64,000 bases of DNA from Micromonospora sp. DSM 45708. Its GTDB lineage: Bacteria; Actinomycetota; Actinomycetes; Mycobacteriales; Micromonosporaceae. The position numbers and the translations under genes are program-made. How positions within the stretch are numbered: the first letter of the stretch is position 1; every line of letters starts with the position of its first letter. Where the stretch lies: NCBI RefSeq assembly GCF_039566955.1, contig NZ_CP154796.1, positions 4,650,001 to 4,714,000 of the forward strand, in the 5' to 3' direction. This document shows, one piece after another, positions 34,758-44,192 of this stretch. The notes under the pieces were generated by a model. The model saw only the letters and a program-made list of their open reading frames with translations, searched no databases and was not told the origin of the DNA.

Positions 34758-34993
34758 CACGCCTCCCAGCTCTCGCGCACCGCCGGTCGCCCGGCGTGTT
34801 TCTTGTGGACCGCCTGTCGGCTGACCTCGAGCGCGTCGGCGATCTCCTGCCAGGACCAGCCCTGTCGACGGGCGTTGTCCACCTGGATCACCTCGAGCCG
34901 TTCGAGCAGCCGGCGCAGGGCGAGCACGGCGCGCAGGCCGACCTTCGGGTCGGTGCTGCCGGCTGCCGCCGCGAGTTCCGTCGCCTGACTCAT
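34757..34993 (-). CDS. Small helix-turn-helix regulator (autoregulated, first in operon)
   Basis: A 78-residue protein. An N-terminal helix pair (LRAVLALRRLLERLEVIQ) precedes the DNA-binding WSWQEIADALEVSRQAVHKK. Small HTH proteins paired with ClpN-repeat genes are common in actinobacteria. ATG 34993 is six bases after a TACATT -10, so translation is probably leaderless. Palindromic TTGACA/TGTCAA sites cover its own promoter, which argues for autorepression. It is coupled to ClpN downstream. Confidence 0.82.
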   Translation of the reverse strand: MSQATELAAAAGSTDPKVGLRAVLALRRLLERLEVIQVDNARRQGWSWQEIADALEVSRQAVHKKHAGRPAVRESWEA

Positions 34994-34995
34994 GC

Positions 34996-35039
34996 TGTCA
35001 ATGTAGGTTGACAGCGTGGATTCGTCAACCCCGGTTGAC
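34996..35039 (-). promoter_or_regulatory. Promoter with two TTGAC palindromes, HTH/ClpN operon
   Basis: On the minus strand TTGACG (35023-35028) and TACATT (35000-35005) are 17 bases apart. TGTCAA-N6-TTGACA (34996-35013) covers the -10, and GTCAACCCCGGTTGAC (35024-35039) covers the -35. The two share the half-site GTTGAC, giving a likely cooperative operator for the HTH product. Confidence 0.6.
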
Positions 35040-35095
35040 ACGAGACACGCCGTGACCTGCCCGTTCGCGGGCTGCGGCGGTGCTACGGTCCGCTG

Positions 35096-35941
35096 ATGTT
35101 CCGCCGCCGTCCACCGGACCGGCCGGTCGAGGCCGCCCGCCGGCTGACCGCCGGCCGGCTCACGCTGGAGGTCGCCGGCGGCAGCGTGCTCGGGCACCGC
35201 TACCCGGCGAACTACGACGTGCTGCACGTCGACGAGGAGCTGCCGCTGGCCGTGGTCTGCGACGGCATGGGCGAGGGCGAGGGCAGCCGGGTCGCCGGCA
35301 CGACCGCGACGCAGACCTTCGTCGGGCGGGTCCGCGCCGCGTGGCCGGCCGTCGACGCCGCCGGGCTGCACGCCGCCGCCGCCGAGACCCAACGCCGGGT
35401 ACGCCGGGCCGGCGCCACCCGCACCGGACTGACCGGGTGCACGCTCACCGCGCTGGTGGTCGAGCCGGACGGCGACCGGGGATGGCTGGTGCACCTCGGC
35501 GACTCCCGGGCGTACCGGCTGCGCGACGGGCTGCTGGAGCTGGTCACGGCCGACCACACCATGGCCTGGCTCGGGCTGCTGCACGGCTGGTGGCCGGCCG
35601 GTTCCCCGGAGGCGGCGCGGGCGCGCTACCAGTTGCTGCGCTACGTCGGCCACCCGGACCAGCCGGAACCGGACCTGCTCGCCACCCGGCTGCGTCGCGG
35701 GGACACCTGGCTGCTCTGCACCGACGGGGTGAGCGACCAGCTCGGCTACCACCGGCTGCGGGATCTGCTGGCCGCCCGCCGGGACCCGGCACGCACCGTC
35801 CGGGCGCTGCTCGACGCCAGCCTGGAGGCCGGCGGCGAGGACAACGCCACCGCCGTCGTGCTGCGCGTCCACCCCGCCCTGCCGCTCCCCCCGCTGAGCG
35901 CGCCCGCGCCACGGCGTGACCGGGGACACTTGACGTCCTGA
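35096..35941 (+). CDS. PP2C-type Ser/Thr protein phosphatase
   Basis: A 281-residue cytoplasmic phosphatase. The metal-binding motifs are VCDGMGEGEGSR, HLGDSRAYRLRDG, CTDGVSDQ and GEDNATAVV. It has the four Asp positions that bind Mn/Mg. It is divergent from the HTH/ClpN operon, with 102 bases between them. Actinobacterial PP2Cs oppose Ser/Thr kinases such as PknB-type enzymes; the substrate is unknown. A TACGGT lies six bases before ATG 35096, so it may be leaderless. Confidence 0.9.
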   Translation: MFRRRPPDRPVEAARRLTAGRLTLEVAGGSVLGHRYPANYDVLHVDEELPLAVVCDGMGEGEGSRVAGTTATQTFVGRVRAAWPAVDAAGLHAAAAETQRRVRRAGATRTGLTGCTLTALVVEPDGDRGWLVHLGDSRAYRLRDGLLELVTADHTMAWLGLLHGWWPAGSPEAARARYQLLRYVGHPDQPEPDLLATRLRRGDTWLLCTDGVSDQLGYHRLRDLLAARRDPARTVRALLDASLEAGGEDNATAVVLRVHPALPLPPLSAPAPRRDRGHLTS

Positions 35942-35963
35942 CATTCTGTGCAAGACTTGTCAG
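35930..35963 (+). promoter_or_regulatory. TetR promoter/operator
   Basis: TTGACG (35930-35935) is a -35; the -10 would fall at 35953-35958 (AGACTT, weak), again placing the start of transcription at the ATG. CTGACA (35938-35943) and TGTCAG (35958-35963) form an inverted repeat 14 bases apart across the promoter, a plausible TetR operator. Confidence 0.45.
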
Positions 35964-35964
35964 C

Positions 35965-36525
35965 ATGTCGAACGACCGGTTGGAGACGATCCTGACCGCC
36001 GCGTACGCGTGCTTCACCCGGCACGGCATGCGGCGCACCACCATGGACGACATCGCCGCCGCCGCCGGCATGTCCCGGCCGGCGGTCTACCAGTACGTGC
36101 GCAACAAGGACGACGCCTACCGGCGGCTGGCCGAGCGGCTCTTCGCCGACTCGCTCGACCGGGCCCGACGGGTCGCCGCCACCCCCGGCGCGCTGACCGA
36201 CCGGCTGCACGACGTGCTCGCCGCCAAGCTGGAGCTCACGCTCACGCTGCACCGGGACAGCCCGCACGCCACCGAGCTGCTCGACGCCAGCGGGAAGCTC
36301 ACCGGCGACCTCGTCGAGGCGTACACCGCCGAACTGACCGACCTGGTGGCCGACACGCTGGCGGACGCCGCCGGGCCCCGGGCCCGCGCGGTGGCCGACG
36401 TGCTCGTCGCGCTCACCCGCGGCCTGGAGGCCGACCTCACCGACCCCGACCTGCCCCGGCAGCGGCTGCGCGACGGCGTCGCGCTGCTCGTCGCCGGCCT
36501 GCCCCCTCAGGGAGACCACGCATGA
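35965..36525 (+). CDS. TetR family transcriptional regulator
   Basis: A 186-residue repressor. The N-terminal TetR domain reads ILTAAYACFTRHGMRRTTMD, with DNA-recognition AGMSRPAVYQYVRNKDDAYR. The C-terminal ligand domain is helical. It is coupled by ATGA to the SDR gene, so it probably represses its own operon until a ligand related to the SDR substrate binds. Confidence 0.9.
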   Translation: MSNDRLETILTAAYACFTRHGMRRTTMDDIAAAAGMSRPAVYQYVRNKDDAYRRLAERLFADSLDRARRVAATPGALTDRLHDVLAAKLELTLTLHRDSPHATELLDASGKLTGDLVEAYTAELTDLVADTLADAAGPRARAVADVLVALTRGLEADLTDPDLPRQRLRDGVALLVAGLPPQGDHA

Positions 36526-37346
36526 CCGCCGTCCTCATCACCGGCACCTCCTCCGGCATCGGCCGGGCCACCGTCGCGCGGCTCGCCCGCCGCCCCGACC
36601 TCACCGTGTACGCCACCGCACGCCAGGTCGACGCGATCGCCGACCTGGCCGACACCGGCGCCCGGCTGCTCCCCCTCGACGTGACCGACGAGGCGTCCAT
36701 GCGCGCCGCCGTGGCCGCCGTGGAGGCCGCGCACGGCCAGGTCGACGTGCTGGTCAACAACGCCGGCTACGGCGAGTACGGCCCGATCGAGGAGGCCCCG
36801 ATGGACCGGGTGCGCGCCCAGTTCGAGACCAACGTCTTCGGGCTCGCCCGGCTCACCCAGCTCGTGCTGCCCGGCATGCGCCGTGCCGGCCGGGGCCGGA
36901 TCGTCAACGTCAGCTCGATGGGCGGCCGGCTGGTCTTCCCCGGCGGCGGCTACTACCACGCCAGCAAGTACGCGGTGGAGGCGATCTCGGACGCGCTGCG
37001 CCAGGAGGCGCGGCCGTTCGGGGTGGACGTGGCGGTCATCGAGCCGGGCCTGATCCGCACCGGCTTCGGCGCGGTGGCCGCGTCCTCGCTCGGCGGCGGC
37101 ACCGCGCCGTCCGGGCCGTACCGGTCGATGGTGGCCGCGGTGGACGCGGCGATGGCGAAGTCCTACCGGAACCCGGTGCTCGCCGCCGGACCGGACGCGG
37201 TGGCCCGGGTGATCGAGCGGGCCGTGGTGGCCCGCCGCCCCCGCACCCGCTACCTGGTCACCGCCGCCGCGTGGGCGATGGTGCACACCCGCCGGCTGTT
37301 CGGCGCCCGGCTCTTCGACGCGGTCAACCGCCTCCAGTTCCGCTGA
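36522..37346 (+). CDS. SDR family oxidoreductase
   Basis: A 274-residue classical short-chain dehydrogenase. The nucleotide motif is TGTSSGIG, then NNAGYG, catalytic Ser in VNVSSMGG, and YYHASKYAVEA with Tyr/Lys. It acts with NAD(P)H on an alcohol or ketone, unknown which. It is co-translated with TetR and precedes the stress-response block by 66 bases. Confidence 0.92.
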   Translation: MTAVLITGTSSGIGRATVARLARRPDLTVYATARQVDAIADLADTGARLLPLDVTDEASMRAAVAAVEAAHGQVDVLVNNAGYGEYGPIEEAPMDRVRAQFETNVFGLARLTQLVLPGMRRAGRGRIVNVSSMGGRLVFPGGGYYHASKYAVEAISDALRQEARPFGVDVAVIEPGLIRTGFGAVAASSLGGGTAPSGPYRSMVAAVDAAMAKSYRNPVLAAGPDAVARVIERAVVARRPRTRYLVTAAAWAMVHTRRLFGARLFDAVNRLQFR

Positions 37347-37412
37347 CCCGGTCCGGCCGGCCCGGCCGCCCGACTACCGTGGGTGAAGAGCGCGGTCGGG
37401 AGGTGAGCCGGA

Positions 37413-38243
37413 ATGGCCGCACCCAGCCACGGCGCGGTGGTGGTCGGCGTCGGCCGGTCGGCGGAGGCCCTGACGGTGGTCCGCACGGCCGCCGTCGAGG
37501 CCGCCGCCCACGATCGGCCGCTGCACCTGCTGCACGCCTTCAACTGGGCCGCCACCGGCGGCCCCGCCCCGGCCGGCGGCACCCGCATCGACGCCGAACG
37601 GCTGCTGGAACGGGCCGGCCAGCTCGCCGCCGACGCCGCGCCGGAGGTGCCGGTCAGCGACGAGATCGTCGAGGGCTCACCGGTCGAGGCGCTGCTGCGG
37701 GCCGCCGGCACCGCGTTCCTGGTGGCGCTCGGTGACGGCGGCATCTCCACCTGCCCGGCCTGCGTACCGGCCGACGGGCCCGCCGTCGAGCTGGCCGCCC
37801 GCGCCGGCTGTCCCGTCCTGGTCGGCCGGTCCGAGCCGGCCCCGCCCGGGCCGCTGCTCGTCGGCTACGACGGCTCGCCGGGCGCCCACCACACGCTCGG
37901 GTACGCCTTCGACTGCGCCGAACGCCGGGGCGCCCGGCTGCTCGCCGTCCGGGTGGTCGAACCGGAGCGCCGCGACGCCGACGACGGCCTGCTGGAAGCG
38001 GCGGTCAACGCGCACGCCGTCCGGCATCCCCGGGTGACCGCCGACTGCCGGACCGTGCGCGGCGAGCCCGCGGACGTCCTGCTCGACCGCTCCCGGTCGG
38101 CGCAGCTCGCGGTGGTCGGCGCACGCGGCGACGGGCCGGTGCGGTCCAGCCTGGGCGAGGTCAGCCAGGCTCTGCTCTACCACTCGCCGACCCCGCTGAT
38201 CGTCGTCCGGGGGCTCGACCCGGGCGCCCGGGAGGGGGCATGA
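37413..38243 (+). CDS. Universal stress protein, tandem USP domains
   Basis: A 276-residue protein with two USP domains. The second has GYDGSPGAHHTLGYAF and the ATP-loop variant GARGDGPVRSSLGEVSQALL. The first is degenerate: it lacks a full G-2X-G-9X-G(S/T) loop. Tandem USPs are the dominant products of dormancy regulons in mycobacteria. ATG 37413 follows GGGAGGTGA. It is first of a block with phosphoketolase and a second USP. Confidence 0.9.
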   Translation: MAAPSHGAVVVGVGRSAEALTVVRTAAVEAAAHDRPLHLLHAFNWAATGGPAPAGGTRIDAERLLERAGQLAADAAPEVPVSDEIVEGSPVEALLRAAGTAFLVALGDGGISTCPACVPADGPAVELAARAGCPVLVGRSEPAPPGPLLVGYDGSPGAHHTLGYAFDCAERRGARLLAVRVVEPERRDADDGLLEAAVNAHAVRHPRVTADCRTVRGEPADVLLDRSRSAQLAVVGARGDGPVRSSLGEVSQALLYHSPTPLIVVRGLDPGAREGA

Positions 38244-38257
38244 CGCCCACCGGACCC

Positions 38258-38272
38258 GGGACCTCCGGCCCT
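38258..38272. promoter_or_regulatory. DosR-like box 1 upstream of phosphoketolase
   Basis: GGGACCTCCGGCCCT matches the mycobacterial DosR 14-mer GGGACTWWAGTCCC at 10 positions. It is identical to the sequence at 47708-47722. It lies 100 bases before the phosphoketolase ATG. Confidence 0.5.
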
Positions 38273-38371
38273 GACCGGCACCCCCGTCCGGGCGCGAGAG
38301 TGGACGCGCCGGGGACGGACGTCTCCTCCCCGGGTGGCAGCCGACCCCGAGCCACGAGAGGCTAACGCAGC

Positions 38372-40774
38372 ATGGACACCGCGCTGGACCTGCACAGCCC
38401 CCTGACCGACGACGAGCTGCGCCGGCTGGACGCCTACTGGCGGGCCGCGAACTACCTGACCGTCGGGCAGATCTACCTGCTCGACAACCCGCTGCTCCGC
38501 GAGCCGCTCCGGCCCGAGCACGTCAAGCCCCGCCTGCTGGGCCACTGGGGCACCAGCCCCGGCCTCAACCTGCTCTACGCGCACCTCAACCGCGTCATCG
38601 TCGACCGGGACCTGTCCGCCATCTTCGTCACCGGCCCCGGTCACGGCGGCCCGGCGCTGGTCGCCAACACCTGGCTGGAGGGCACCTACAGCGAGCTGTA
38701 CCACCACATCCCGCGCGACGAGGTCGGCATGCAGCGGCTGTTCCGCCAGTTCTCGTTCCCCGGCGGCATCCCCAGCCACGTGGCGCCGGAGGTGCCGGGT
38801 TCGATCCACGAGGGCGGCGAGCTGGGGTACGCGCTGAGCCACGCGTACGGTGCCGCGTTCGACAATCCGGACCTGCTGGTCGCCTGCGTGATCGGTGACG
38901 GCGAGGCGGAGACCGGCCCGCTGGCCGGGAGCTGGCTGTCCAACGTGTTCCTCAACCCGGCTCGCGACGGCGCGGTGCTGCCGATCCTGCACCTCAACGG
39001 CTACAAGATCGCCAACCCGACCGTGCTGGACCGGATCCCCGCCGAGGACCTGCGGGACCTGATGCGTGGCTACGGCTACCAGCCGTACCTGGTCGAGGGC
39101 GACGACCCGGCGACCGTGCACCAGGTGCTCGCCGCGACGCTCGACCGGGCGGTCGACGAGATCGCCGAGATCCAGCGCCGGGCCCGCTCCGGCGGGGAGG
39201 TCGAGCGCCCCCGCTGGCCGATGATCGTGCTGCGGACACCGAAGGGCTGGACCGGTCCGGCGGAGGTGGACGGCAAGCAGGTCGAGGGCACGTTCCGCGC
39301 CCACCAGGTGCCGGTCGCGGAGGTGCGCGACAACCCGGCGCACCTGGCCGAGCTGGAGCGCTGGCTGCGCAGCTACCGGCCGGAGGAGCTGTTCGACGCC
39401 ACCGGCGGCCCGGTCGCCGAGCTGGCCACGCTGCCGCCCACCGGCGACCGGCGGATGAGCGCCAACCCGGTGGCCAACGGCGGCCGGCTGCTGCGCAACC
39501 TGGAGCTGCCGGACTTCCGCGACTACGGGGTCGACGTCGAGGAGCCCGGCGGCACGGTGGCCGGTGCGGCCGGCACGCTCGGCCCCTGGGTCCGCGACGT
39601 GATCGCCCGCAACCCGCAGACGTTCCGCCTGTTCGGCCCGGACGAGGTCGCCTCGAACCGGCTCGGCGCGGCGTTCGAGGTCACCGACCGGGCGTTCGTC
39701 GGCCGCCGGCAGCCCGGCGACGACCACCTCTCCCCCGACGGCCGGGTGATGGAGGTGCTCTCCGAGCACCTCTGCGAGGGCTGGCTGGAGGGCTACCTGC
39801 TGACCGGCCGGCACGGCATCTTCACCAGCTACGAGGCGTTCATCCACATCGTCGACTCGATGGTCAACCAGCACGCCAAGTGGCTCAAGGTGACCCGGCA
39901 CATCCCCTGGCGGGAGCCGATCGCCTCGTTGAACTACCTGCTCTCCAGCCACGTCTGGCGGCAGGACCACAACGGCTTCTCGCACCAGGACCCGGGCTTC
40001 ATCGACCACGTGGTCAACAAGAAGGCCGAGGTGGTCCGCGTCTACCTGCCGCCGGACGCCAACACGCTGCTCTCCACCATGGACCACTGCCTGCGCAGCC
40101 GGCACTACATCAACGTGGTGGTGGCCGGCAAGCAGCCGGCGCCGAACTGGCTGACCATGGACGAGGCGATCCAGCACTGCCGCCGCGGCCTGGGCATCTG
40201 GGACTGGGCCAGCACCGACGAGGGCACCGAGCCGGACGTGGTGCTCGCCTGCGCCGGCGACGTGCCGACGCTGGAGACGCTCGCGGCGGCCGACCTGCTG
40301 CGCCGGCACCTGCCCGACCTGAAGGTGCGGGTGGTCAACGTGGTCGACCTGATGCGCCTGCAACCGCCCTCGGAGCACCCGCACGGCCTGCCGGACAACG
40401 AGTTCGACACCATCTTCACCCGCGACAAGCCGGTCATCTTCGCCTACCACGGCTACCCGTGGCTGATCCACCGGCTCACCTACCGCCGGGCCAACCACGA
40501 GAACCTGCACGTGCGCGGCTACAAGGAGGAGGGCACCACCACCACGCCGTTCGACATGGTGATGCTCAACGACCTGGACCGCTTCCACCTGGTCATCGAC
40601 ACCATCGACCGGGTGCCGGGGCTGCGCTCGCGCGCCGCGCACCTGCGCCAGGAGATGGTGGACACCCGGCAGACCTGCCGCGACTACACCCGCGAACACG
40701 GCGAGGACGACCCCCGGGTCGCCGAGTGGCGCTGGATCCGCGAAACCGACCCGGCCGTGAAGGGTGACGCATGA
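38372..40774 (+). CDS. xfp: Phosphoketolase (xylulose-5-phosphate/fructose-6-phosphate)
   Basis: An 800-residue thiamine-diphosphate enzyme that splits xylulose-5-P or fructose-6-P with phosphate to acetyl phosphate plus a sugar phosphate. Landmarks are [47 protein letters not shown] and the ThDP motif [16 protein letters not shown] near residues 170-185, with [15 protein letters not shown] in the pyrimidine domain. Full length for the family. It sits between two stress-protein genes and its stop overlaps the next (ATGA), tying a redox-neutral acetyl-phosphate route to the stress block. Confidence 0.95.
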   Translation: MDTALDLHSPLTDDELRRLDAYWRAANYLTVGQIYLLDNPLLREPLRPEHVKPRLLGHWGTSPGLNLLYAHLNRVIVDRDLSAIFVTGPGHGGPALVANTWLEGTYSELYHHIPRDEVGMQRLFRQFSFPGGIPSHVAPEVPGSIHEGGELGYALSHAYGAAFDNPDLLVACVIGDGEAETGPLAGSWLSNVFLNPARDGAVLPILHLNGYKIANPTVLDRIPAEDLRDLMRGYGYQPYLVEGDDPATVHQVLAATLDRAVDEIAEIQRRARSGGEVERPRWPMIVLRTPKGWTGPAEVDGKQVEGTFRAHQVPVAEVRDNPAHLAELERWLRSYRPEELFDATGGPVAELATLPPTGDRRMSANPVANGGRLLRNLELPDFRDYGVDVEEPGGTVAGAAGTLGPWVRDVIARNPQTFRLFGPDEVASNRLGAAFEVTDRAFVGRRQPGDDHLSPDGRVMEVLSEHLCEGWLEGYLLTGRHGIFTSYEAFIHIVDSMVNQHAKWLKVTRHIPWREPIASLNYLLSSHVWRQDHNGFSHQDPGFIDHVVNKKAEVVRVYLPPDANTLLSTMDHCLRSRHYINVVVAGKQPAPNWLTMDEAIQHCRRGLGIWDWASTDEGTEPDVVLACAGDVPTLETLAAADLLRRHLPDLKVRVVNVVDLMRLQPPSEHPHGLPDNEFDTIFTRDKPVIFAYHGYPWLIHRLTYRRANHENLHVRGYKEEGTTTTPFDMVMLNDLDRFHLVIDTIDRVPGLRSRAAHLRQEMVDTRQTCRDYTREHGEDDPRVAEWRWIRETDPAVKGDA

Positions 40775-41634
40775 GCAACGACGAGATCCTGGTCGGCTAC
40801 GACGGCTCGACCGACGCGTCGGTGGCCCTGGACTGGGCGCTGGACGAGGCGGGCCGCTCGGGTCGGCCGGTGCGACTGGCGTACGTCTTCGAGTGGTTGA
40901 CCGTGGCCGGCTGGATCGGTCCCGGGGTGGCCCCGGGGATCTGGCCGGACGACAACGCCCGCCGGCAGGTCGAGGAACTGGTCCGCAAGGCGGCGGTGGA
41001 CGCCGCCGCCGAGCGGCCCGGCCTCACGGTGCACGGCGAGGTGTTCGACGGCCCGCCCGCGCTGGTGCTCCAGGAACGCTCCGCCGAGGCGGGCCTGCTG
41101 GTGCTCGGCAGCCGGGGGCACGGCGGCTTCGGCGGCCTGCTCGCCGGCTCCACGGCGGTCTCCGTCACCGCGCACGCCCACTGCCCGGTGGTGGTGGTCC
41201 GCGACGGCCAGGCGGCCACGTCCGGGCCGGTGGTGGTCGGCTCGGACGGCTCCCCCTCGGCGCTGCGGGCGCTCGGGTTCGCCGTGGAGCGGGCCGCCCA
41301 GCGGGACGTGCCGGTGCGGGTGCTGCGGGTCTGGGAGCCGCCGGGTGGCCGGTGGATGCCGCCGGACTTCGACCCGGAGGAGACCGCGGCGAGCGAGCGG
41401 GCCGCTGTCGAGGCGGAGCTGGCCCCGTGGCGGGAGACCTTCCCCGACGTGCCGGTGGAGATCGTGGCGGTCCCCGGCAGCGCCGCGTCGCTGCTGGTGG
41501 AGGCGAGCCGGCCGGCGCAGCTCGTGGTGGTCGGCAGCCGGGGCCGGGGCGGACTGCGCGGCATGCTGCTCGGCTCGGTCAGCCAGCAGCTCATCCAGCA
41601 CGCGCACTGCCCCGTCGCGGTGGTCCGGGAATGA
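40771..41634 (+). CDS. Universal stress protein, two intact USP domains
   Basis: A 287-residue tandem USP. Both halves keep the ATP-binding loop: [20 protein letters not shown] and [20 protein letters not shown], each after a GYDGST or GSDGSP start. It resembles dormancy-regulon USPs of M. tuberculosis. It is coupled to phosphoketolase by ATGA and is followed by repeat copy C. Confidence 0.93.
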   Translation: MSNDEILVGYDGSTDASVALDWALDEAGRSGRPVRLAYVFEWLTVAGWIGPGVAPGIWPDDNARRQVEELVRKAAVDAAAERPGLTVHGEVFDGPPALVLQERSAEAGLLVLGSRGHGGFGGLLAGSTAVSVTAHAHCPVVVVRDGQAATSGPVVVGSDGSPSALRALGFAVERAAQRDVPVRVLRVWEPPGGRWMPPDFDPEETAASERAAVEAELAPWRETFPDVPVEIVAVPGSAASLLVEASRPAQLVVVGSRGRGGLRGMLLGSVSQQLIQHAHCPVAVVRE

Positions 41635-41680
41635 AGGAGGGGTGCCCCCTTTTAACGCCTCCGGCAGAGGAGGGGGCCCG
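41634..41680 (+). repeat. Palindromic repeat copy C
   Basis: AAGGAGGGGTGCCCCCTTTT, then TTAACGCCTCCGGCAGAGGAGGG, shown here by position 41652-41674, then GGCCC. It is related to copies A, B and D but the stem has an extra TG. It separates the convergent USP and P-type ATPase genes and probably serves as a terminator. A second TTAACGCC at 41683 supplies the ATPase stop codon. Confidence 0.65.
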
Positions 41681-41682
41681 TG

Positions 41683-44022
41683 TTAACGCCCCGAGGCACC
41701 CTCGGCGGGGTTGAGGGAGAAGAAGTCCTCCTCCTCCTGGGCCAGGTGCAGCCGCAGCACCGCGTCCAGGCCGTAGAGCGCGGCCAGCAGGTCGGGCACC
41801 TCATCGGCGGGCAGCCGGCCGTCCAGCGCCGCCAGGTGCCCACCGACCCGCTCCACCAGCCGGACGATCTCCACGTGCGCCCGGCTCATCGTCGAGGTCG
41901 CCTCGTCGCTGCCGAGCGGGCCGGCCAGCGCCGGATAGAGCTGCCGTTCCTCGGCCGCGTCGTGCGGCAGCACCTCGTCGACCAGGCGCCGGTGCACGTC
42001 CCGCAACGCCGGTACGCACCCCGGGTCGTCCGGACGGGTCGCCACCAGGTCGGCGGTGTCCCGCAGCCGGGCCAGCACGTCCCGGACGCCGCCGTGCTCG
42101 CGCTCGTACCGGTCGAGCAGCTCCCGGGTGTGCGGGGGCACCTGCCGCTGCCGCAGGCCGCCACCCAGGGCCCGCAGCGCGTTGAGGATCACCACCACGT
42201 CGATGCCCTCCTGGAGGAACGCGCCGGCGACCGGGGGCAGCCGACCGGCGGCGGCCACCAGCATCGCCAGAACCGCCAGGCCCATCCCGACGGTGGCGCT
42301 CTGCACCGCGATGCGGCGGGCGTACCGGGCGATCTCGACGGCGTCGGCGAGCCGGTCCAGCCGGTCCACGGTGAGCACCGCGTCGGCCACGTCGGCGGAG
42401 GCGGTCGCCCCGGTAGCGCCCATCGCCACCCCGACGTGCGCCTCGGCCAGCGCCGGGGCGTCGTTGACGCCGTCGCCGACCATCACGGTCACCGCCCGCG
42501 CCGACTCCGCGCGTACCCGATCGGCCTTCTCCGCCGGCGCGCAACGCGCGATCACGTCGTCCACGCCGACCACCTGGGCGACCTGCCGGGCCGTACGCGG
42601 ACGGTCGCCGGTCACCATGACCAGCCGGGTCAGGCCCGCCTCGCGCAGCCGACGCACGGTGCGCCGGGCGTCCGGGCGGACCGGGTCCTCCAGCAGGATC
42701 GCGCCCAGCGGCCCGTGCTCGTCGCTGACCCAGACCGTGGACCGGCCGGACCGCTCGGCCCGCTCCCGGACCCGGTCCGCCCACGACGGCGGCTCACCGT
42801 CGAGCTGGCCGACCCGGATCGTCCGGCCGTCGACCCGGCCGGCCACGCCACGCCCCGGCTCCTCGGTCACGCCGGTCGGCTCGGCCAGCCGCACCCCCCG
42901 CTCGCGGGCCTGCCGAACCAGCGCGGCGGCCAGCACGTGCGGTGAGAGCTGCTCGACGGACGCGGCGAGCCGCAGCACCTCGTCCCGGTCGCCGCCCGGC
43001 GCGACCACGGTCTCCGCGGCCCGGGGCCGGCCGGCGGTGAGCGTGCCGGTCTTGTCCAGCAGCAGGGTACGGGCGCGGCCGAGCTGCTCCAGCGACCCGC
43101 CGTCACGCACCAGCACGCCCCGGCGGGCCACCCGGGACAGCCCGGAGACCACCGCGATCGGGGTGGCCAGCAGCAACGGACACGGGGTGGCCACCACCAG
43201 CACCGCCACCGCCCGCACGAACTCGCCCGAGAACAGCCACGCCAGCCCGGCCAGCAGCAGCGTGAACGGCACGAACGCGGCGGCGTACCGGTCGGCCAGC
43301 CGCACCATCGGAGCCTTGCGCGCGGTGGCCTCCCCGGCCAGCCTGACGATGCCGGCGTAGGTGCTCTCCGCCGCGTTGCGGTCGGCCCGCAGCCCGAAGC
43401 CGGCACCGGCGTTGACCACGCCGCTGGCCACCCGCTCGCCGACGGCGCGCCCGACCAGCCGGGACTCGCCGGTCACCACCGACTCGTCGAGCGTGGCCGC
43501 CTCCTCGACCGTGCCGTCCACCGGCACCACGTCACCGGGGCCGACCACCAGCCGGTCGCCGGCGACGACCCGGTCCAGCGGCACCACCTCGATCCCGCCG
43601 TCCGCGGTGCGCCGCCGTGCCTGCCGGGGCGCGCGCTCCAGCAGCGCCCGCAGGTCGCGGGTGGCCCGGCGCCGGGCGTACTCCTCCAACGCCCGCCCGG
43701 TGGCGACCATCACCGCGATCACGGCGCCGGCCAGGTACTCCCGCACCAGCAACGCGCCGAGCAGCGCCAGCACCGCGATGACGTCCACCCCGAACTGCCG
43801 ACGCCACAACTGGCGCAGCATCGTCCAGGCGGCCGGAGCCAGGGCCACCACGGTGACCGCGGCCCAGACCAGACCGGCCACGCCCCGCGCCCCCGCGAAC
43901 CACAACGCCGCGCCGGCCAGCACGGCCACCGTGAGCAGCGCCAGCGCGGCCCACTCGGCCGTCCCGGCCCGCCGGGCGCGGGCCGGCCGTTCGGGTACGC
44001 ATTCGCGCGGTTCCGTCCCCAC
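41683..44022 (-). CDS. P1B-type cation ATPase fused to a C-terminal hemerythrin HHE domain
   Basis: A 779-residue membrane protein. The ATPase (1-625) has actuator TGES at 184-187, metal-site TPCP at 279-282, phosphorylation Asp323 in DKTGTLT, and hinge GDGVNDAP at 516-523. The nucleotide domain has SPHVLA at 360-365 where P1B pumps usually have a His-Pro pair, so the order is reversed. Residues 630-770 form an HHE fold with H631, H643, H677, H687, H716 and H759 plus EEED, able to hold a diiron centre. No N-terminal metal domain is present. GTG 44022 is inferred. Confidence 0.9.
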   Translation of the reverse strand: MGTEPRECVPERPARARRAGTAEWAALALLTVAVLAGAALWFAGARGVAGLVWAAVTVVALAPAAWTMLRQLWRRQFGVDVIAVLALLGALLVREYLAGAVIAVMVATGRALEEYARRRATRDLRALLERAPRQARRRTADGGIEVVPLDRVVAGDRLVVGPGDVVPVDGTVEEAATLDESVVTGESRLVGRAVGERVASGVVNAGAGFGLRADRNAAESTYAGIVRLAGEATARKAPMVRLADRYAAAFVPFTLLLAGLAWLFSGEFVRAVAVLVVATPCPLLLATPIAVVSGLSRVARRGVLVRDGGSLEQLGRARTLLLDKTGTLTAGRPRAAETVVAPGGDRDEVLRLAASVEQLSPHVLAAALVRQARERGVRLAEPTGVTEEPGRGVAGRVDGRTIRVGQLDGEPPSWADRVRERAERSGRSTVWVSDEHGPLGAILLEDPVRPDARRTVRRLREAGLTRLVMVTGDRPRTARQVAQVVGVDDVIARCAPAEKADRVRAESARAVTVMVGDGVNDAPALAEAHVGVAMGATGATASADVADAVLTVDRLDRLADAVEIARYARRIAVQSATVGMGLAVLAMLVAAAGRLPPVAGAFLQEGIDVVVILNALRALGGGLRQRQVPPHTRELLDRYEREHGGVRDVLARLRDTADLVATRPDDPGCVPALRDVHRRLVDEVLPHDAAEERQLYPALAGPLGSDEATSTMSRAHVEIVRLVERVGGHLAALDGRLPADEVPDLLAALYGLDAVLRLHLAQEEEDFFSLNPAEGASGR

Positions 44023-44079
44023 GTGCGGATCGTCTCAGTGCCGAAGCGGGGCAGGTAGGGCGAACGCGGGTAATCCGGA

Positions 44080-44093
44080 GGGCCGAAGGCCCC
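44080..44093. promoter_or_regulatory. DosR-like box 2 in the ATPase/nitroreductase divergent spacer
   Basis: On the minus strand GGGGCCTTCGGCCC, the same pattern as boxes near phosphoketolase and the second nitroreductase. It lies in the 170-base spacer shared by the HHE-ATPase and the first nitroreductase and could control both. Confidence 0.5.
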
Positions 44094-44192
44094 GTGCGGC
44101 CGGGTGCGGGCATGCCCGAGGATGGAGCGGCAACCCCACCCGGGCGTCCCGGGCGTGGGGCACGATGGGGAGAGACAGGAAAGGTCGTGACG

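Noticed and set aside
38177-40699. An 840-codon minus-strand frame opposite phosphoketolase
   Set aside because: Shadow of a strongly conserved gene on the plus strand.
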